A DNA stretch of 64,000 nt from Fodinibacter sp963833495 (GCA_963833495.1 CAWHYJ010000001.1:1-64000), one strand, 5' to 3'; positions 1 to 9,154 are shown, numbered from the stretch's first letter. A program made the numbers and translations. The notes: generated by a model from the sequence alone, not told the origin.

Positions 1-2298
1 GCCGACGTCTTCCGCGGCATCCAGCTGCCCGACGCGCCCACGACCGACGACTGGGGCCACGTGCTCGCCACCGTCGGCGAGGTGCGCGACACCCTCGAGG
101 TCTTCCGACCCGACGTCTTCGACATCCCGCTCGACGACCTGGTCACGGCCACCGGCAGCTCGGCCTACCGCAAGTCGGTCGGGTCGCAGCTCGGCTGGCT
201 CGACCGCTGGCGGTTGCGGCGCCAGGCCCGGGCGCTGCTCCGGCCGGGTCGACCGCCCGCCGACCTGCACGCCGCCCTGGCCGCCGCCAGTGAGCAGCGG
301 GTGGCCTGGCGTCAGCTCGCCGGCTCGGGTGGCCGGCCCGAGATCCCGGTCGACCTCGACCGCGCCCGGGCCGCCCATGCCGCCCTCGTCGCCGACCTGT
401 CCTGGCTCGACGACCACCTGCCCGGCGCTGACACCTCGGGGGTCGCCACGCAGGCGGATGCCGTGACGCGCCTCGTCGACCTCGACCTGCCGTCGCTGCG
501 CGTTCGGGTCGATGCGCTCGCGGCGGCCGCCGGCCGGCTCGGCGTGGTGCCGGCGACCACGACGGCGCTGGACGAGCTCACGGCATCCGGGCTGCGGCCG
601 CTGGTCGACGACCTGCGCACGCGGGCGGTGCCGGCCGAGCGGGTCACCTCCGAGGTCGAGTGGGTGTGGTGGTCGTCGCTGTCGGAGGAGATCGCGCTGC
701 GTGACCCCCGGGTCGCCGCGCACGACGGGCGGGCGCTCACCCGCAGCGTCGGGGAGTTCGCCGAGGCCGACCGGGCGGTGGTGGGCGCCAACGCCGAGCG
801 GGTGCGCGCGGCCGTCGCCGACCACGTCGCCGAGGTCGTGCGTGACCACCCCGAGCAGGAGACCTGGCTGCGGGCCGAGGGAGCCCGGGCGCGGCGGTTG
901 GCGCCGCTGCGCGACCTGGTGACCCGCTGCCCCGACCTCGTGACCGCGGTGCGGCCGTGCTGGGTGATGAGCCCGCTCGTCGTGGCGTCGGTGCTGCCGC
1001 CGGGGCTGTGGTTCGACGTCGTGGTCTTCGACGAGGCCTCCCAGGTGCCGCCGGCCGAGGCGGTGTCGGCGATCTCGCGGGCGCGTCAGGTCGTCGTCGC
1101 CGGCGACTCGCACCAGCTGCCGCCCACCACCTTCTTCACCACGGTGACCGGCGACGACCCCGCGGCGGTCGGTGCCGACGAGGCGCTGACCGAGGGGGTC
1201 GAGTCGATCCTCGACGTGCTCGCGGCGGCCCTGCCCAGCCGACGCCTCTCGTGGCACTACCGCTCGCTCGACGAGCGGCTCATCGAGTTCGCCAACGCCG
1301 AGGTCTACGAGGGGTCGCTCGTCACCTTCCCCGGCACGGGCGTCGACCCGGTGGTGCGCCTGGTGCCGGTCGACGGCCACGGCATCATCGGCGAGGGCGA
1401 GACGGCGCTGGAGTCGACCCCCACCGAGGTCGACCGGGTGGTCGAGCTGGTGCTCGAGCATGCCCGCACGCGCCCCGACCGCTCACTCGGGGTCATCGCA
1501 CTGGGCATCATCCACGCGACCCGGGTCGAGGAGGCGGTGCGCCGCGCCTTGGCGCAGGCCCCGGGCGACCTGCTCCCCTTCTTCGACGAGGACCGCCCCG
1601 AGCCCTTCTTCGTGAAGAACCTCGAGCGGGTGCAGGGCGACGAGCGCGACGACATCGTCCTCACCGTCGGTTACGGCAAGACCCCGCACGGCCGGGTGCT
1701 GCACCGCTTCGGTCCGCTCAACCTCGAGGGCGGCGAGCGGCGGCTCAACGTCGCGATCACCCGCGCACGCCGGTCGATGACGGTGGTCTCGACGATCTCG
1801 GCCGACGACCTCGACCCGGCCCGGCTGCGCGCCCGGGGCGCGGTGATGCTGCGCGACTTCCTGGCCTACGCCGCCGGTGGCCCGCTGCCGGGGGTCGCCG
1901 CGTCGGCCGCAGCAGACGGTTCAGGCCCGCCGGATGCCGTGCCGACCCCCGCCGCTGCCGGCACCGGTTCCGTCGTGCTCGCCGACCTCGCCCGGCGGCT
2001 GCGTCGGCACGGGCTCGTCGTGCACGAGGACGTCGGCTCCTCGGCCGACCCGGTCGACCTGGCGATCGAGGACCCTGCTCGCAAGGGCCGGATGGTGCTG
2101 GCGGTGGAGTCCGACGGGCCGCAGTACGCCGCGATGCGCACCACGCGCGACCGCGACCGGCTGCGCGCCGAGCAGCTCGAACGGCTCGGCTGGCGGCACC
2201 TGCGGGTGTGGTCGACCGACGTCTTCCGCGACCCGGCCCGCGACGTGTCGCGCATCCTCGAGGCTGCCGGGGTGCGTGAGGCCCCGGGCGATGACTGA
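1..2298 (+). CDS. SF1 helicase/AAA ATPase fused to a Vsr-like (MTES_1575) nuclease domain, 5' end missing
   Basis: Frame 1 is open from the first base, so the start and the Walker A motif lie upstream of the window. Superfamily 1 helicase motifs follow in order: DEASQ (Walker B, 1030-1044), GDSHQLPP (1099-1122), a WHYRS box near 1250, VQGDERDDI near 1630 and NVAITRARR near 1750. After an Ala/Pro linker (about 1880-1970) the C-terminus (about 1975-2265) has the strand-helix pattern and ESDG box of the Vsr-like REase_MTES_1575 fold. Large DUF4011/AAA_11/AAA_12-type proteins with this tail are common in actinobacteria and often lie in defence loci. I infer a DNA-processing or anti-phage role; substrate unknown. 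The identity of the missing N-terminal domains is not visible. Confidence 0.85.
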   Translation, partial: ADVFRGIQLPDAPTTDDWGHVLATVGEVRDTLEVFRPDVFDIPLDDLVTATGSSAYRKSVGSQLGWLDRWRLRRQARALLRPGRPPADLHAALAAASEQRVAWRQLAGSGGRPEIPVDLDRARAAHAALVADLSWLDDHLPGADTSGVATQADAVTRLVDLDLPSLRVRVDALAAAAGRLGVVPATTTALDELTASGLRPLVDDLRTRAVPAERVTSEVEWVWWSSLSEEIALRDPRVAAHDGRALTRSVGEFAEADRAVVGANAERVRAAVADHVAEVVRDHPEQETWLRAEGARARRLAPLRDLVTRCPDLVTAVRPCWVMSPLVVASVLPPGLWFDVVVFDEASQVPPAEAVSAISRARQVVVAGDSHQLPPTTFFTTVTGDDPAAVGADEALTEGVESILDVLAAALPSRRLSWHYRSLDERLIEFANAEVYEGSLVTFPGTGVDPVVRLVPVDGHGIIGEGETALESTPTEVDRVVELVLEHARTRPDRSLGVIALGIIHATRVEEAVRRALAQAPGDLLPFFDEDRPEPFFVKNLERVQGDERDDIVLTVGYGKTPHGRVLHRFGPLNLEGGERRLNVAITRARRSMTVVSTISADDLDPARLRARGAVMLRDFLAYAAGGPLPGVAASAAADGSGPPDAVPTPAAAGTGSVVLADLARRLRRHGLVVHEDVGSSADPVDLAIEDPARKGRMVLAVESDGPQYAAMRTTRDRDRLRAEQLERLGWRHLRVWSTDVFRDPARDVSRILEAAGVREAPGDD

Positions 2299-2499
2299 CC
2301 CGTCCGGGACGCCGCGCACGGAGCGGAGCCGCCCGCCCCGCGCTCGGCGCCGGGTGCGCCGTCGGGCCGAGCGGCCCGGCACCAACCCGTCGGCCGACGA
2401 CGTGCCCGATGTCGCTGCCGCCGCGCGAGGGCACCCAAGCCCGGCGAGAGCCAGCACGACCGCTGGCTGCGCGAGCAGCGCCCACCCCACTGGGAGTGA
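2291..2499 (+). pseudogene. Small conserved-looking ORF, frameshifted
   Basis: An ATG at 2291 overlaps the helicase stop and starts a basic, Arg-rich peptide in frame 2 (MTDPSGTPRTERSRPPR...). The stretch that looks like the natural C-terminus, DRWLREQRPPHWE followed by TGA (2497-2499), is in frame 1. Short actinobacterial proteins ending in a similar RPPHW motif are known to me near such helicases, so I read this as one small gene with a single-base frameshift between about 2400 and 2440. The function is unknown. It could instead be two unrelated chance ORFs. Confidence 0.35.
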
Positions 2500-2525
2500 C
2501 GCCGAGCCCGGCAGTCCGTGGCCGG

Positions 2526-2900
2526 TCAGGCGCGGGGGGCACGCAGCTCGTCGCGGATCTCGCGGAGCAGCTCGGTGTTCGGGTCGATCGTCTCGGACTC
2601 CGGCTCGGCCGGGAAGAACTTGTCCTTGGCCGCCTCGTACGGCTTGACGATGAAGAAGTAGACGACGAACGCCATGATGAGGAACGCGATGAGGGCCGTC
2701 AGGAACGGCCCGACCGTGGACCAGCCACCGGGCTGCCAGGTGTCGAAGTTGAAGTCCGCGCCACCGGTCACCTTGCCGACGGCCTCGAGGATGAGCTTGG
2801 TGAACGCAGCGATGAGCGTGGCGAAGGCGGCGCCGATGATGAACGCGACGGCGAGCTCGATGAGGTTGCCGCGCAGGACGAAGTCCCGGAAACCCTTCAT
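2526..2900 (-). CDS. mscL: Large-conductance mechanosensitive channel MscL
   Basis: The 124-residue protein has the family N-terminus MKGFRDFVLRGNLIELAVAFIIG, a pore helix TM1 (residues about 14-40), a short periplasmic loop (about 44-65), a second membrane helix (about 66-90) and a charged cytoplasmic C-terminal helix ending in LLREIRDEL. Length and architecture are normal for MscL, a homopentameric emergency valve that opens under membrane tension during hypo-osmotic shock. A ribosome site lies just upstream of the ATG at 2900. It shares its strand with the SAF-domain and FmdB genes, a grouping usual in actinobacteria. Confidence 0.96.
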   Translation of the reverse strand: MKGFRDFVLRGNLIELAVAFIIGAAFATLIAAFTKLILEAVGKVTGGADFNFDTWQPGGWSTVGPFLTALIAFLIMAFVVYFFIVKPYEAAKDKFFPAEPESETIDPNTELLREIRDELRAPRA

Positions 2901-3056
2901 GGGTGCTCCTATTTCAAGGGGGAGGGGTCGAGCAGGTCTGAGGGCGGGGCGGCGCTGCCCCGGCGGAGCCAGCCTAGGGCTGCCCTCGAGTGCCGCCCAC
3001 CCGACGGCCTCCAGTGAGGTGCGTTGTCGAGGGTGGCCGCGGCGGCGTCGCCGTAT

Positions 3057-3720
3057 TCAGCCCGGGGCAGCCACGACACTCACCGTCACCGGACCCTCGA
3101 GCGAGCCGTGACCGGCGAGCACCGCGTCGGCCTCGGCGGCGCTGAGCGACAACACGACCCCGCGGGGCGGTGCCTCGCTGAGGGAGGTCTGGCCACCGGG
3201 CGCCGGAGGGTCGGCCGCCAGCACCGTCGACCCCGACCGCCAGGGCCGGGCCGCCCGCGGCGGGGTAGACCCGGGCAGCCAGCCCCGGGGCCAGCAGGTC
3301 GACGGCGGCGGGGTCGGCCGACACCACGTGCAGGGCCACCCGGCCGGCGGGCAGCCCGTCGAGGGCGCCGCGGGGCACCAACCGGGATGCCGTGACGCTC
3401 TCGCCGCGTGCCAGCGCAGCACCGACCCGGCGGTGCACGGCATCCGCGACCGAGCTGAGGCCACCGGGCTGCACCGCAGCCCGTGGCACGTGGTCGACCC
3501 GCAGGTCGGCCTCGGCCAGCACCGCCCCGGCGGGCACGTCACGCGCGGCCACGAGCGCCGCCGTCACCGGTTCAGCGGGAGGGCGCAGCTCGAGCACGAC
3601 GAGCAGCACCGCCGTCGCGGCGAGCACCGCCGACACCAGCCGGCGCAGCACGCGCCGCCGCCAGCGAGCCCGACGCCCCGGGCCGGTGAGGCCGGGCAGC
3701 GGACGGGAGGGACGCGACAT
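3057..3720 (-). pseudogene. SAF-domain protein (CpaB/RcpC-like), one-base frameshift
   Basis: Reading leftward from ATG 3720, a basic N-terminus and one membrane helix (about residues 25-45, LVSAVLAATAVLLVVLEL) are followed by a SAF domain (LVAARDVPAGAVLAEADLRV...), as in CpaB-type pilus-assembly and related secreted proteins. The frame breaks at the CCCC run 3231-3234. Removing one base restores the natural tail (STVLAADPP...GVVLSLSAAEADAVLAGHG) to the TGA at 3057-3059, giving a 220-residue protein. The 664-nt span minus one base is an exact number of codons, which supports a homopolymer indel. No pilus genes are nearby, so a role in Flp pili is doubtful. It may be a sequencing error rather than a dead gene. 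Confidence 0.75.
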
Positions 3721-3759
3721 GCCGACGACGCTAGGCGCCGCGGCACGGCATCCGGCAGG

Positions 3760-4089
3760 TCAGCTCGCGGGTGTGGACGACGCCGCGGGCTTGGCGGGGG
3801 CTGTGGACGACGACGAGGACTCGGACGAGCCCGACGCCTTGTCGGAGCCGCTCGACGACTTCTCCTTGGACCCGGAGCCGTTGGTGGCCGAGCCTGAGGT
3901 GACCGAGGAGCCGGCGCGCGAGTCGGTGCGGTAGAAACCGCCGCCCTTGAAGACGATGCCGACCGCGTTGAAGACCTTGCGCAGGCGCCCCTCGCACTCG
4001 GGGCACACGGTCAGCGAGTCGTCACTGAACGACTGCACCGCCTCGAAACGGTGGTCGCACTCGGTGCACGCGTAGGCGTACGTCGGCAC
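3760..4089 (-). CDS. FmdB-family zinc-ribbon protein
   Basis: The 109-residue protein starts MPTYAYACTECDHRFE and has two CxxC knuckles (CTEC at residues 8-11, CPEC at about 29-32), the zinc ribbon of the FmdB/CxxC_CXXC_SSSS family. It also has the conserved FKGGGFYRTD box (about 48-57). The rest (about 60-109) is a low-complexity Ser/Lys/Ala tail. The family was named for an amide-hydrolase regulator, but the function in actinobacteria is unknown. It usually neighbours 5-formyl-THF cyclo-ligase, mscL and a SAF gene; here the antiporter and acylase genes lie between it and the cyclo-ligase. Confidence 0.9.
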   Translation of the reverse strand: MPTYAYACTECDHRFEAVQSFSDDSLTVCPECEGRLRKVFNAVGIVFKGGGFYRTDSRAGSSVTSGSATNGSGSKEKSSSGSDKASGSSESSSSSTAPAKPAASSTPAS

Positions 4090-4231
4090 GATGGTCCTCC
4101 TGCGGAAAAGGTGTGGTGCGCCGCCCCGGGGTCAACCCGGGCGACCGGACGACGGTGCCGGACGGCGACGGCGTCACCCAAGGATAAGCGAGCCGGCGCC
4201 GCCGCTGTTCCCCTGCCCGTCCCGAGCACCC

Positions 4232-4305
4232 GTCCCTGCTGTGACCTGTCGGTCGATCTGGGGACCCGGGCCGGTCCCTGCTGTGACCTGTCGGTCGATG
4301 CGGGG
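4232..4305. repeat. Tandem palindromic intergenic repeat, 2 units
   Basis: Two copies of the same 26-nt core (4232-4257 and 4274-4299), containing GTGACCTGTCGGTCGAT, occur with a 42-nt period between the antiporter stop and the FmdB start. Each unit is bounded by GTCCC and GGGAC and has an inner GACC-TGTC-GGTC hairpin. A third, inverted copy is at 37484-37516. No coding function is apparent. Confidence 0.8.
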
Positions 4306-4317
4306 ACGCACCCCGGC

Positions 4318-5871
4318 TCAGTCCCAGTCGGCGAGCCGGCCGCCGCGGCTCACCGCGCGCAGCCGGTCCTCCGCAACGGCCCGCACCGCGCTGGGCGCCA
4401 CCACGAGCAGCTGGTCACCGTGCCGCAGCACGTCGTTGTCGCGCGGCACGAACGACCGGCCCTCGCGCACCACCAGCGAGATGTTGGCCCCCACGGGCAG
4501 GCGCAGCTCGAACACGCGCACCCCGGCGATGCGCGACCCCGGCCCGACGTCGATCTCGAGCAGCTCGGCCCCGAGGTCGTCGAGCGGGGTCGTCTCCACG
4601 GTCAGGTCGACCTGGTGGTGGGCGGTGGCCAGGCCGAGGCGGCGGGCCACCCAGGGCAGCGTCGGCGCCTGCAGGAGCGTGAAGATGACGACGAGCACGA
4701 ACACGAGGTCGAACAGCCACGGCACGCCCGGCGCCCCCACCGTGCCGGGCACGGTGGCCAGCACGACCGGCACGGCACCGCGCAGCCCGGCCCACGACAG
4801 GAAGGCCTGGGTGCGCCACGACATCCCGAACGGCAGCAGCGAGACGAACACCGACAACGGGCGGCCGAGCAGCAGCAGCGCGGCCCCCACCACGAGGGCC
4901 GGCACGAGCACCTCGAGGAACTTGCCGGGGTGGGCGAGCAGCCCGAGCAGCACGAACAGGCCGATCTGCGCCAGCCAGCCGATGGCGGTGGCGAACCCCA
5001 GCACCGCGGGCCGGTGCGGCAGGCGCAGGTTGCCGAGCACGAGCGCCGCCAGGTAGCAGGCGAGGAACCCCGAGCTGTGCAGGACGTCGGCGGCGGCGTA
5101 GGCGAACACGGCGACGCTGATGACGCCGATGGCGAACAGGGCCGACGACGTGGAGGCCACGAGTCGCAGCAGCCGGGCGCCCGCCCAGCCGACGCCCAGC
5201 CCGACGACGGCTCCGCCCACCAGCTCCAGGGACGCGATGAGGCCGACCTGCCACAGCGGGTGGGCCGTCGCGTGGGGCGCCATCCCCGCGGCGATCGCCG
5301 TGACCAAGAGCACCACGGGCGCGTCGTTGAAGCCCGACTCCGCCTCGAGCACCCCGGAGATCTGCCGGGGGAGTGGCACCCGGCGCAGCACGGAGAACAC
5401 GGCGGCGGCGTCGGTCGAGGCCAGCACGGCGGCGACGAGGAAGGCGACCTGCCAGGGCCACCCGATGAGGTAGTGCGCCGCGACCCCCACGACGAGCACC
5501 GAGACCCCGACCCCCACCGTGGCCAGGACGGCGGCAGGGGCGACGGACCGCCGGATGCCCGACCACCGGGTCGTGAGGCCACCCTCGACGAGGATCAGCA
5601 CCAGCGCGGCGTACCCGAGCACCTGGGTGAGCTGCTGGTTGTCGTAGTCGATGCCGACACCCGCCTCGCCCAGCACCAGCCCGATGCCGAGGTAGATCAG
5701 CAGCGAGGGCAGGCCCGAGCGCAGCGACAGGCGCACCGCGGCCACCGCCACCACGAGCACCAGGCTGCCGACGAGCAGCGCCAGGGTGAGGTCGTCGAGC
5801 GAGAACGAGGACGAGGAGGCACCGCTCGCGAACGGCACCGTCCAGGTCTCTGCCACGGCCCGTCCTCGCAT
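4318..5871 (-). CDS. CPA-family potassium/proton antiporter with C-terminal TrkA-C domain
   Basis: The 517-residue protein has about 12 hydrophobic helices over residues 25-405 typical of the Na+/H+ exchanger fold, including a VLASTDAAAVFSVLRR segment and the ESGFNDAPVVLLV segment holding the conserved Asn-Asp ion-binding pair. A cytoplasmic TrkA-C/RCK-C-like domain follows (about 415-500, AGVRVFELRLPVGANISLVVR). This architecture is that of the NhaP2/CvrA K+/H+ antiporters, which expel potassium in exchange for protons and may bind nucleotides or c-di-AMP through the C domain. Only 32 bp separates it from the divergent acylase gene, so the promoters must overlap. Confidence 0.9.
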   Translation of the reverse strand: MRGRAVAETWTVPFASGASSSSFSLDDLTLALLVGSLVLVVAVAAVRLSLRSGLPSLLIYLGIGLVLGEAGVGIDYDNQQLTQVLGYAALVLILVEGGLTTRWSGIRRSVAPAAVLATVGVGVSVLVVGVAAHYLIGWPWQVAFLVAAVLASTDAAAVFSVLRRVPLPRQISGVLEAESGFNDAPVVLLVTAIAAGMAPHATAHPLWQVGLIASLELVGGAVVGLGVGWAGARLLRLVASTSSALFAIGVISVAVFAYAAADVLHSSGFLACYLAALVLGNLRLPHRPAVLGFATAIGWLAQIGLFVLLGLLAHPGKFLEVLVPALVVGAALLLLGRPLSVFVSLLPFGMSWRTQAFLSWAGLRGAVPVVLATVPGTVGAPGVPWLFDLVFVLVVIFTLLQAPTLPWVARRLGLATAHHQVDLTVETTPLDDLGAELLEIDVGPGSRIAGVRVFELRLPVGANISLVVREGRSFVPRDNDVLRHGDQLLVVAPSAVRAVAEDRLRAVSRGGRLADWD

Positions 5872-5903
5872 GTCGTCGTTCTCCGGTGACCTAGTCTCGC
5901 AGG

Positions 5904-8570
5904 GTGAGTCGTGTTGCCGTCGCCCGTCGTGTCCTTTATGGACTCCTTGCCGTGGTGGTCGTCGCGGCGCTCGTCGCCACCGTCGTCATCGTGTCGACCG
6001 TGCGGGCCTCGCTGCCCAACACCTCCGGCAACGCCGACCTGCCGGGCCTCACCGGCACCGTCACCGTCATGCGCGACGGCAGCGGCATCCCCCACATCTT
6101 CGGCGACAGCCTCACCGACCTGGCCCGGGCGCAGGGCTATGTGCACGCCCAGGAGCAGTTCTTCCAGATGGACCTGCGCCGGCACATCACGGCGGGGCGG
6201 CTGTCCGAGCTGGTCGGCAAGGACGGCATCGAGACCGACAAGGTGATCCGCACGCTGGGCTGGCGGCGCATCGCCGAGGAGGAGCTGCCCACCCTCAAGC
6301 CGCAGACCCGGCAGATGCTGCAGGCCTACGCCGACGGTGTGAACACCTACCTGCGCGGCCGCACCCCACGCGAGGTGGCCCTCGAGTACACGATCCTCGG
6401 CCTCACCCTGCCCACCCCCGAGATCGAGGAGTGGCAGCCCGTCGACAGCCTGGCCTGGCTCAAGGCGATGGCCTGGGACCTCAAGGGCAACTACGACGAC
6501 GAGCTCGCCCGGGCGCGCCTGTCCGGGCGGCTGACCGTCGCGCAGATCAGCCAGATCTACCCGCCCTACGACGCGGAGGCGCACCCGCCGATCCTCGGCG
6601 ACGACGAGTGGTCACCGCAGGTGCCCGACCGCGCGACCCAGTCCGCCGTGCCCTCGGCCCTCACCAGGCGCCCGCCCGCCACGACGGCGGATGCCGTGCC
6701 GCCGCCCGCTGACGGCCGGGTCACCAGCCCCTCGGCGCAGGCCGCCTACGCGCGGGTGCACGCGGCCCTCACCTCCATCCCGCAGCTCGTCGGCCACGGC
6801 AGTGGTGTCGGCTCGAACTCGTGGGTCGTCTCGGGCGCGCGCAGCACCACCGGCAAGCCGCTGCTCGCCAACGACCCGCACCTCGGCGTCAGCCAGCCGG
6901 GCGTCTGGATCCAGAACAGCCTCACCTGCCGCACCGTGTCACCGACCTGCCCGATGAACGTCAGCGGCTACTCGTTCGCGGGCGTTCCCGGCGTCGTCAT
7001 CGGCCACAACGCCGACATCGCCTGGGGCTTCACCAACCTCGGCCCCGACGTCTCCGACTTCTACCTCGAGCGGGTCCTCGGCGACAAGTACCTGCGTGAC
7101 GGCAACTGGCAGCCGGTCACCAGCCGCCAGGAGGTCATCAAGGTGGCCGGCGCCGCCGACGAGAGCGTCACCGTGCGCAGCACCGTGCACGGGCCGGTGC
7201 TCTCCGACGTCATCGACGGGGTCGCCGACGCCGGCTCCCGGGCGCCCACCGAGCAGGAGGGCGACGAGACCGAGACGTATGCCGTGTCGCTCGCCTGGAC
7301 GGGCCTGCTGCCGGGCCGCACCGCCGACGCCATCCTCGACCTCGACCTCGCCACGAGCTTCGACGACTTCCGCGAGGCGGCACGCTCGTTCGCGGTGCCC
7401 GCGCAGAACCTGCTCTACGCCGACCGGCAGGGCCACATCGGCTACCAGGCTCCGGGCCAGGTGCCGATCCGCCGCCCCGCTCTGCCCCGCAGCCCGGCGG
7501 GCTACTGGCCCGCGCCGGGTTGGGACTCGACCTACGACTGGCAGGGGTTCGTCGAGTTCTCCGAGCTGCCGTGGGTGCTCGACCCCGCCGACGGCGTGAT
7601 CGTGGCGGCGAACCAGGCGGTCTCCAACGCGTCGACGCCCTTCCTGACCACCGAGTGGGACCACGGGTGGCGCTCGACCCGGATCGCTGAACGCCTGGCC
7701 GGCCGCGAGAAGGTGTCACCGGCCGACATGGCCGACATCCAGCTCGATACCCAGGACTCGTTCGCCAAGGTGCTCGTGCCGGCGCTGCTGGCGGTGCCGC
7801 TCGAAGGGTCCGCGGCGGCCCCCGACAGCGGGGAGCTGCTCGACTTCACCCGCGACGCCCGCGAGCTGCTGCGCACCTGGGACTTCACCACGCCCACCGG
7901 CGACGGGGAGTCCGGGGCGGCCGCGGCCTACTACAACGCGGTGTGGCGCAACCTGCTCGAGCGGCTGTTCGACGACGAGCTGCCCGCCGGGCTCAAGGCC
8001 GACGGCGACGCACGGTGGCGCTCGGCGGTGCAGCGGCTCCTCACCAACCCCAAGAGCCCGTGGTGGGACAACAAGCTGACCCCCAACGTCACCGAGGGCA
8101 AGGACGAGGTGCTGCGCCAGGCGCTGGTCGCGGCCCGCCTCGAGCTGACCCGCGCCCTCGGCAAGGACCCTGCCCAGTGGCAGTGGGGCAAGCTGCACCG
8201 GCTCACCCTCGAGCACAAGGTGCTCGGCGGCGACAGCGTGCCGAGCGCGGTGCGCTGGCTGGTCAACGAGGGTCCTTACGAGATGCCCGGCGGGTCCGCG
8301 ATCGTCGACGCCAACGGCTGGAACGCGGGTGTCGGCTACCAGGTCGACTGGGCGCCGTCGATGCGGATGGTCGTCGACCTGTCCAACCTCGACGCGTCGA
8401 CCTGGATCAACCAGACCGGGGTGAGCGGTCACCCCACCGACGACCACTACGCCGACCAGGTCGACGACTGGGTGGCGGGCCGTCAGCGACCGTGGCCGTT
8501 CAGCGAGGCCGCGGTGCGCGACACCGACCCCGACGTTCTCACCCTGCGGCCGGAGGGCGCCACCGGCTGA
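5904..8570 (+). CDS. Penicillin-acylase-family N-terminal nucleophile hydrolase
   Basis: The 888-residue precursor has an N-terminal membrane anchor or signal (residues 8-33), an alpha-chain region starting GTVTVMRDGSGIPHIFGDS, an Ala/Pro linker (about 250-280) and the processing site G303-S304-N-S-W, where autocleavage would expose Ser304 as catalytic N-terminal nucleophile. The beta chain continues through NDPHLG and GWxxGxSG-type blocks to the end. The family hydrolyses amide bonds of beta-lactams, acyl-homoserine lactones or N-acyl amino acids; the true substrate here cannot be read. The GTG at 5904 is preceded by a purine-rich AGGG. The 3' end overlaps the convergent cyclo-ligase gene by 32 nt. 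Confidence 0.92.
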   Translation: MSRVAVARRVLYGLLAVVVVAALVATVVIVSTVRASLPNTSGNADLPGLTGTVTVMRDGSGIPHIFGDSLTDLARAQGYVHAQEQFFQMDLRRHITAGRLSELVGKDGIETDKVIRTLGWRRIAEEELPTLKPQTRQMLQAYADGVNTYLRGRTPREVALEYTILGLTLPTPEIEEWQPVDSLAWLKAMAWDLKGNYDDELARARLSGRLTVAQISQIYPPYDAEAHPPILGDDEWSPQVPDRATQSAVPSALTRRPPATTADAVPPPADGRVTSPSAQAAYARVHAALTSIPQLVGHGSGVGSNSWVVSGARSTTGKPLLANDPHLGVSQPGVWIQNSLTCRTVSPTCPMNVSGYSFAGVPGVVIGHNADIAWGFTNLGPDVSDFYLERVLGDKYLRDGNWQPVTSRQEVIKVAGAADESVTVRSTVHGPVLSDVIDGVADAGSRAPTEQEGDETETYAVSLAWTGLLPGRTADAILDLDLATSFDDFREAARSFAVPAQNLLYADRQGHIGYQAPGQVPIRRPALPRSPAGYWPAPGWDSTYDWQGFVEFSELPWVLDPADGVIVAANQAVSNASTPFLTTEWDHGWRSTRIAERLAGREKVSPADMADIQLDTQDSFAKVLVPALLAVPLEGSAAAPDSGELLDFTRDARELLRTWDFTTPTGDGESGAAAAYYNAVWRNLLERLFDDELPAGLKADGDARWRSAVQRLLTNPKSPWWDNKLTPNVTEGKDEVLRQALVAARLELTRALGKDPAQWQWGKLHRLTLEHKVLGGDSVPSAVRWLVNEGPYEMPGGSAIVDANGWNAGVGYQVDWAPSMRMVVDLSNLDASTWINQTGVSGHPTDDHYADQVDDWVAGRQRPWPFSEAAVRDTDPDVLTLRPEGATG

Positions 8571-9132
8571 GGCCGAGGTCCTCGATGCCGTCGGCCGTCA
8601 GCACCGCGTCGACCGGCTGGTCGTGTGGCTCGTGCGGCAGCCGTGGAGCCGCACGGTCGAGCAGCTCGCCGGGGTGCAGCACCACGATCACCGCAGTGCC
8701 CCGCCGCCGGCGGGGGAGCGCGCGGTCGTAGCAGCCGCCGCCCTGCCCCATCCGGGTCCCGTGGCGGTCGACGGCCAGCCCCGGCGCGAGCACGACGTCG
8801 GCGAGCGCCACGGCATCCGTGCCGAGCGGTGCCGCGGTGGGGTCGGTGGCGTCGGACCAGTCGAGGTCGAAGTCGGGCAACGTGATCGGCACCAGCACCC
8901 GGATGCCGTGTGCCTGCAGGGCGGCGTTCAGCGCCGCCGTCGGTGGCTCGCCGGGCACCGCCACGTAGGAGGTGACGACGGCCCCGGCACCGAGGCCGAG
9001 GTCGTCGAGGAGCCCGAGCACCTGGTCGGCCAGCCGGGCCGCGTCGGCGGTGGCGTCGCGGTCGGCGCTGAGCGCGCGCCGCCTGGCGCGCAGTTCGGCC
9101 CGGCGTGCGGACTTCTCGGGATTGCGAGCCAT
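8539..9132 (-). CDS. 5-formyltetrahydrofolate cyclo-ligase
   Basis: From the ATG at 9132 the 197-residue protein begins MARNPEKSARRAELRARRRAL, the basic helix typical of the family. It has the ATP/folate loop GMGQGGGCYDRAL-type motif (here RMGQGGGCYDRAL, about residues 137-149) and a VPVxxxD-like end. It converts 5-formyl-THF to 5,10-methenyl-THF with ATP in one-carbon metabolism. The gene is divergent from the UDP-glucose pyrophosphorylase gene with 22 bp between starts, and overlaps the acylase gene tail to tail. Confidence 0.93.
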   Translation of the reverse strand: MARNPEKSARRAELRARRRALSADRDATADAARLADQVLGLLDDLGLGAGAVVTSYVAVPGEPPTAALNAALQAHGIRVLVPITLPDFDLDWSDATDPTAAPLGTDAVALADVVLAPGLAVDRHGTRMGQGGGCYDRALPRRRRGTAVIVVLHPGELLDRAAPRLPHEPHDQPVDAVLTADGIEDLGLSRWRPPAAG

Positions 9133-9154
9133 GTCGGCATCGTAGGGTTGCCGC

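Noticed and set aside
4232..4305. CRISPR array
   Set aside because: Only two units with a 42-nt period, no variable spacers of constant size and no cas gene nearby.
4051..5889. Long plus-strand ORF of 612 codons opposite the K+/H+ antiporter
   Set aside because: It is rich in His, Arg, Gln and Glu with no fold or motif, and mirrors the antiporter, which has clear membrane helices. It is a frame shadow in high-GC DNA.
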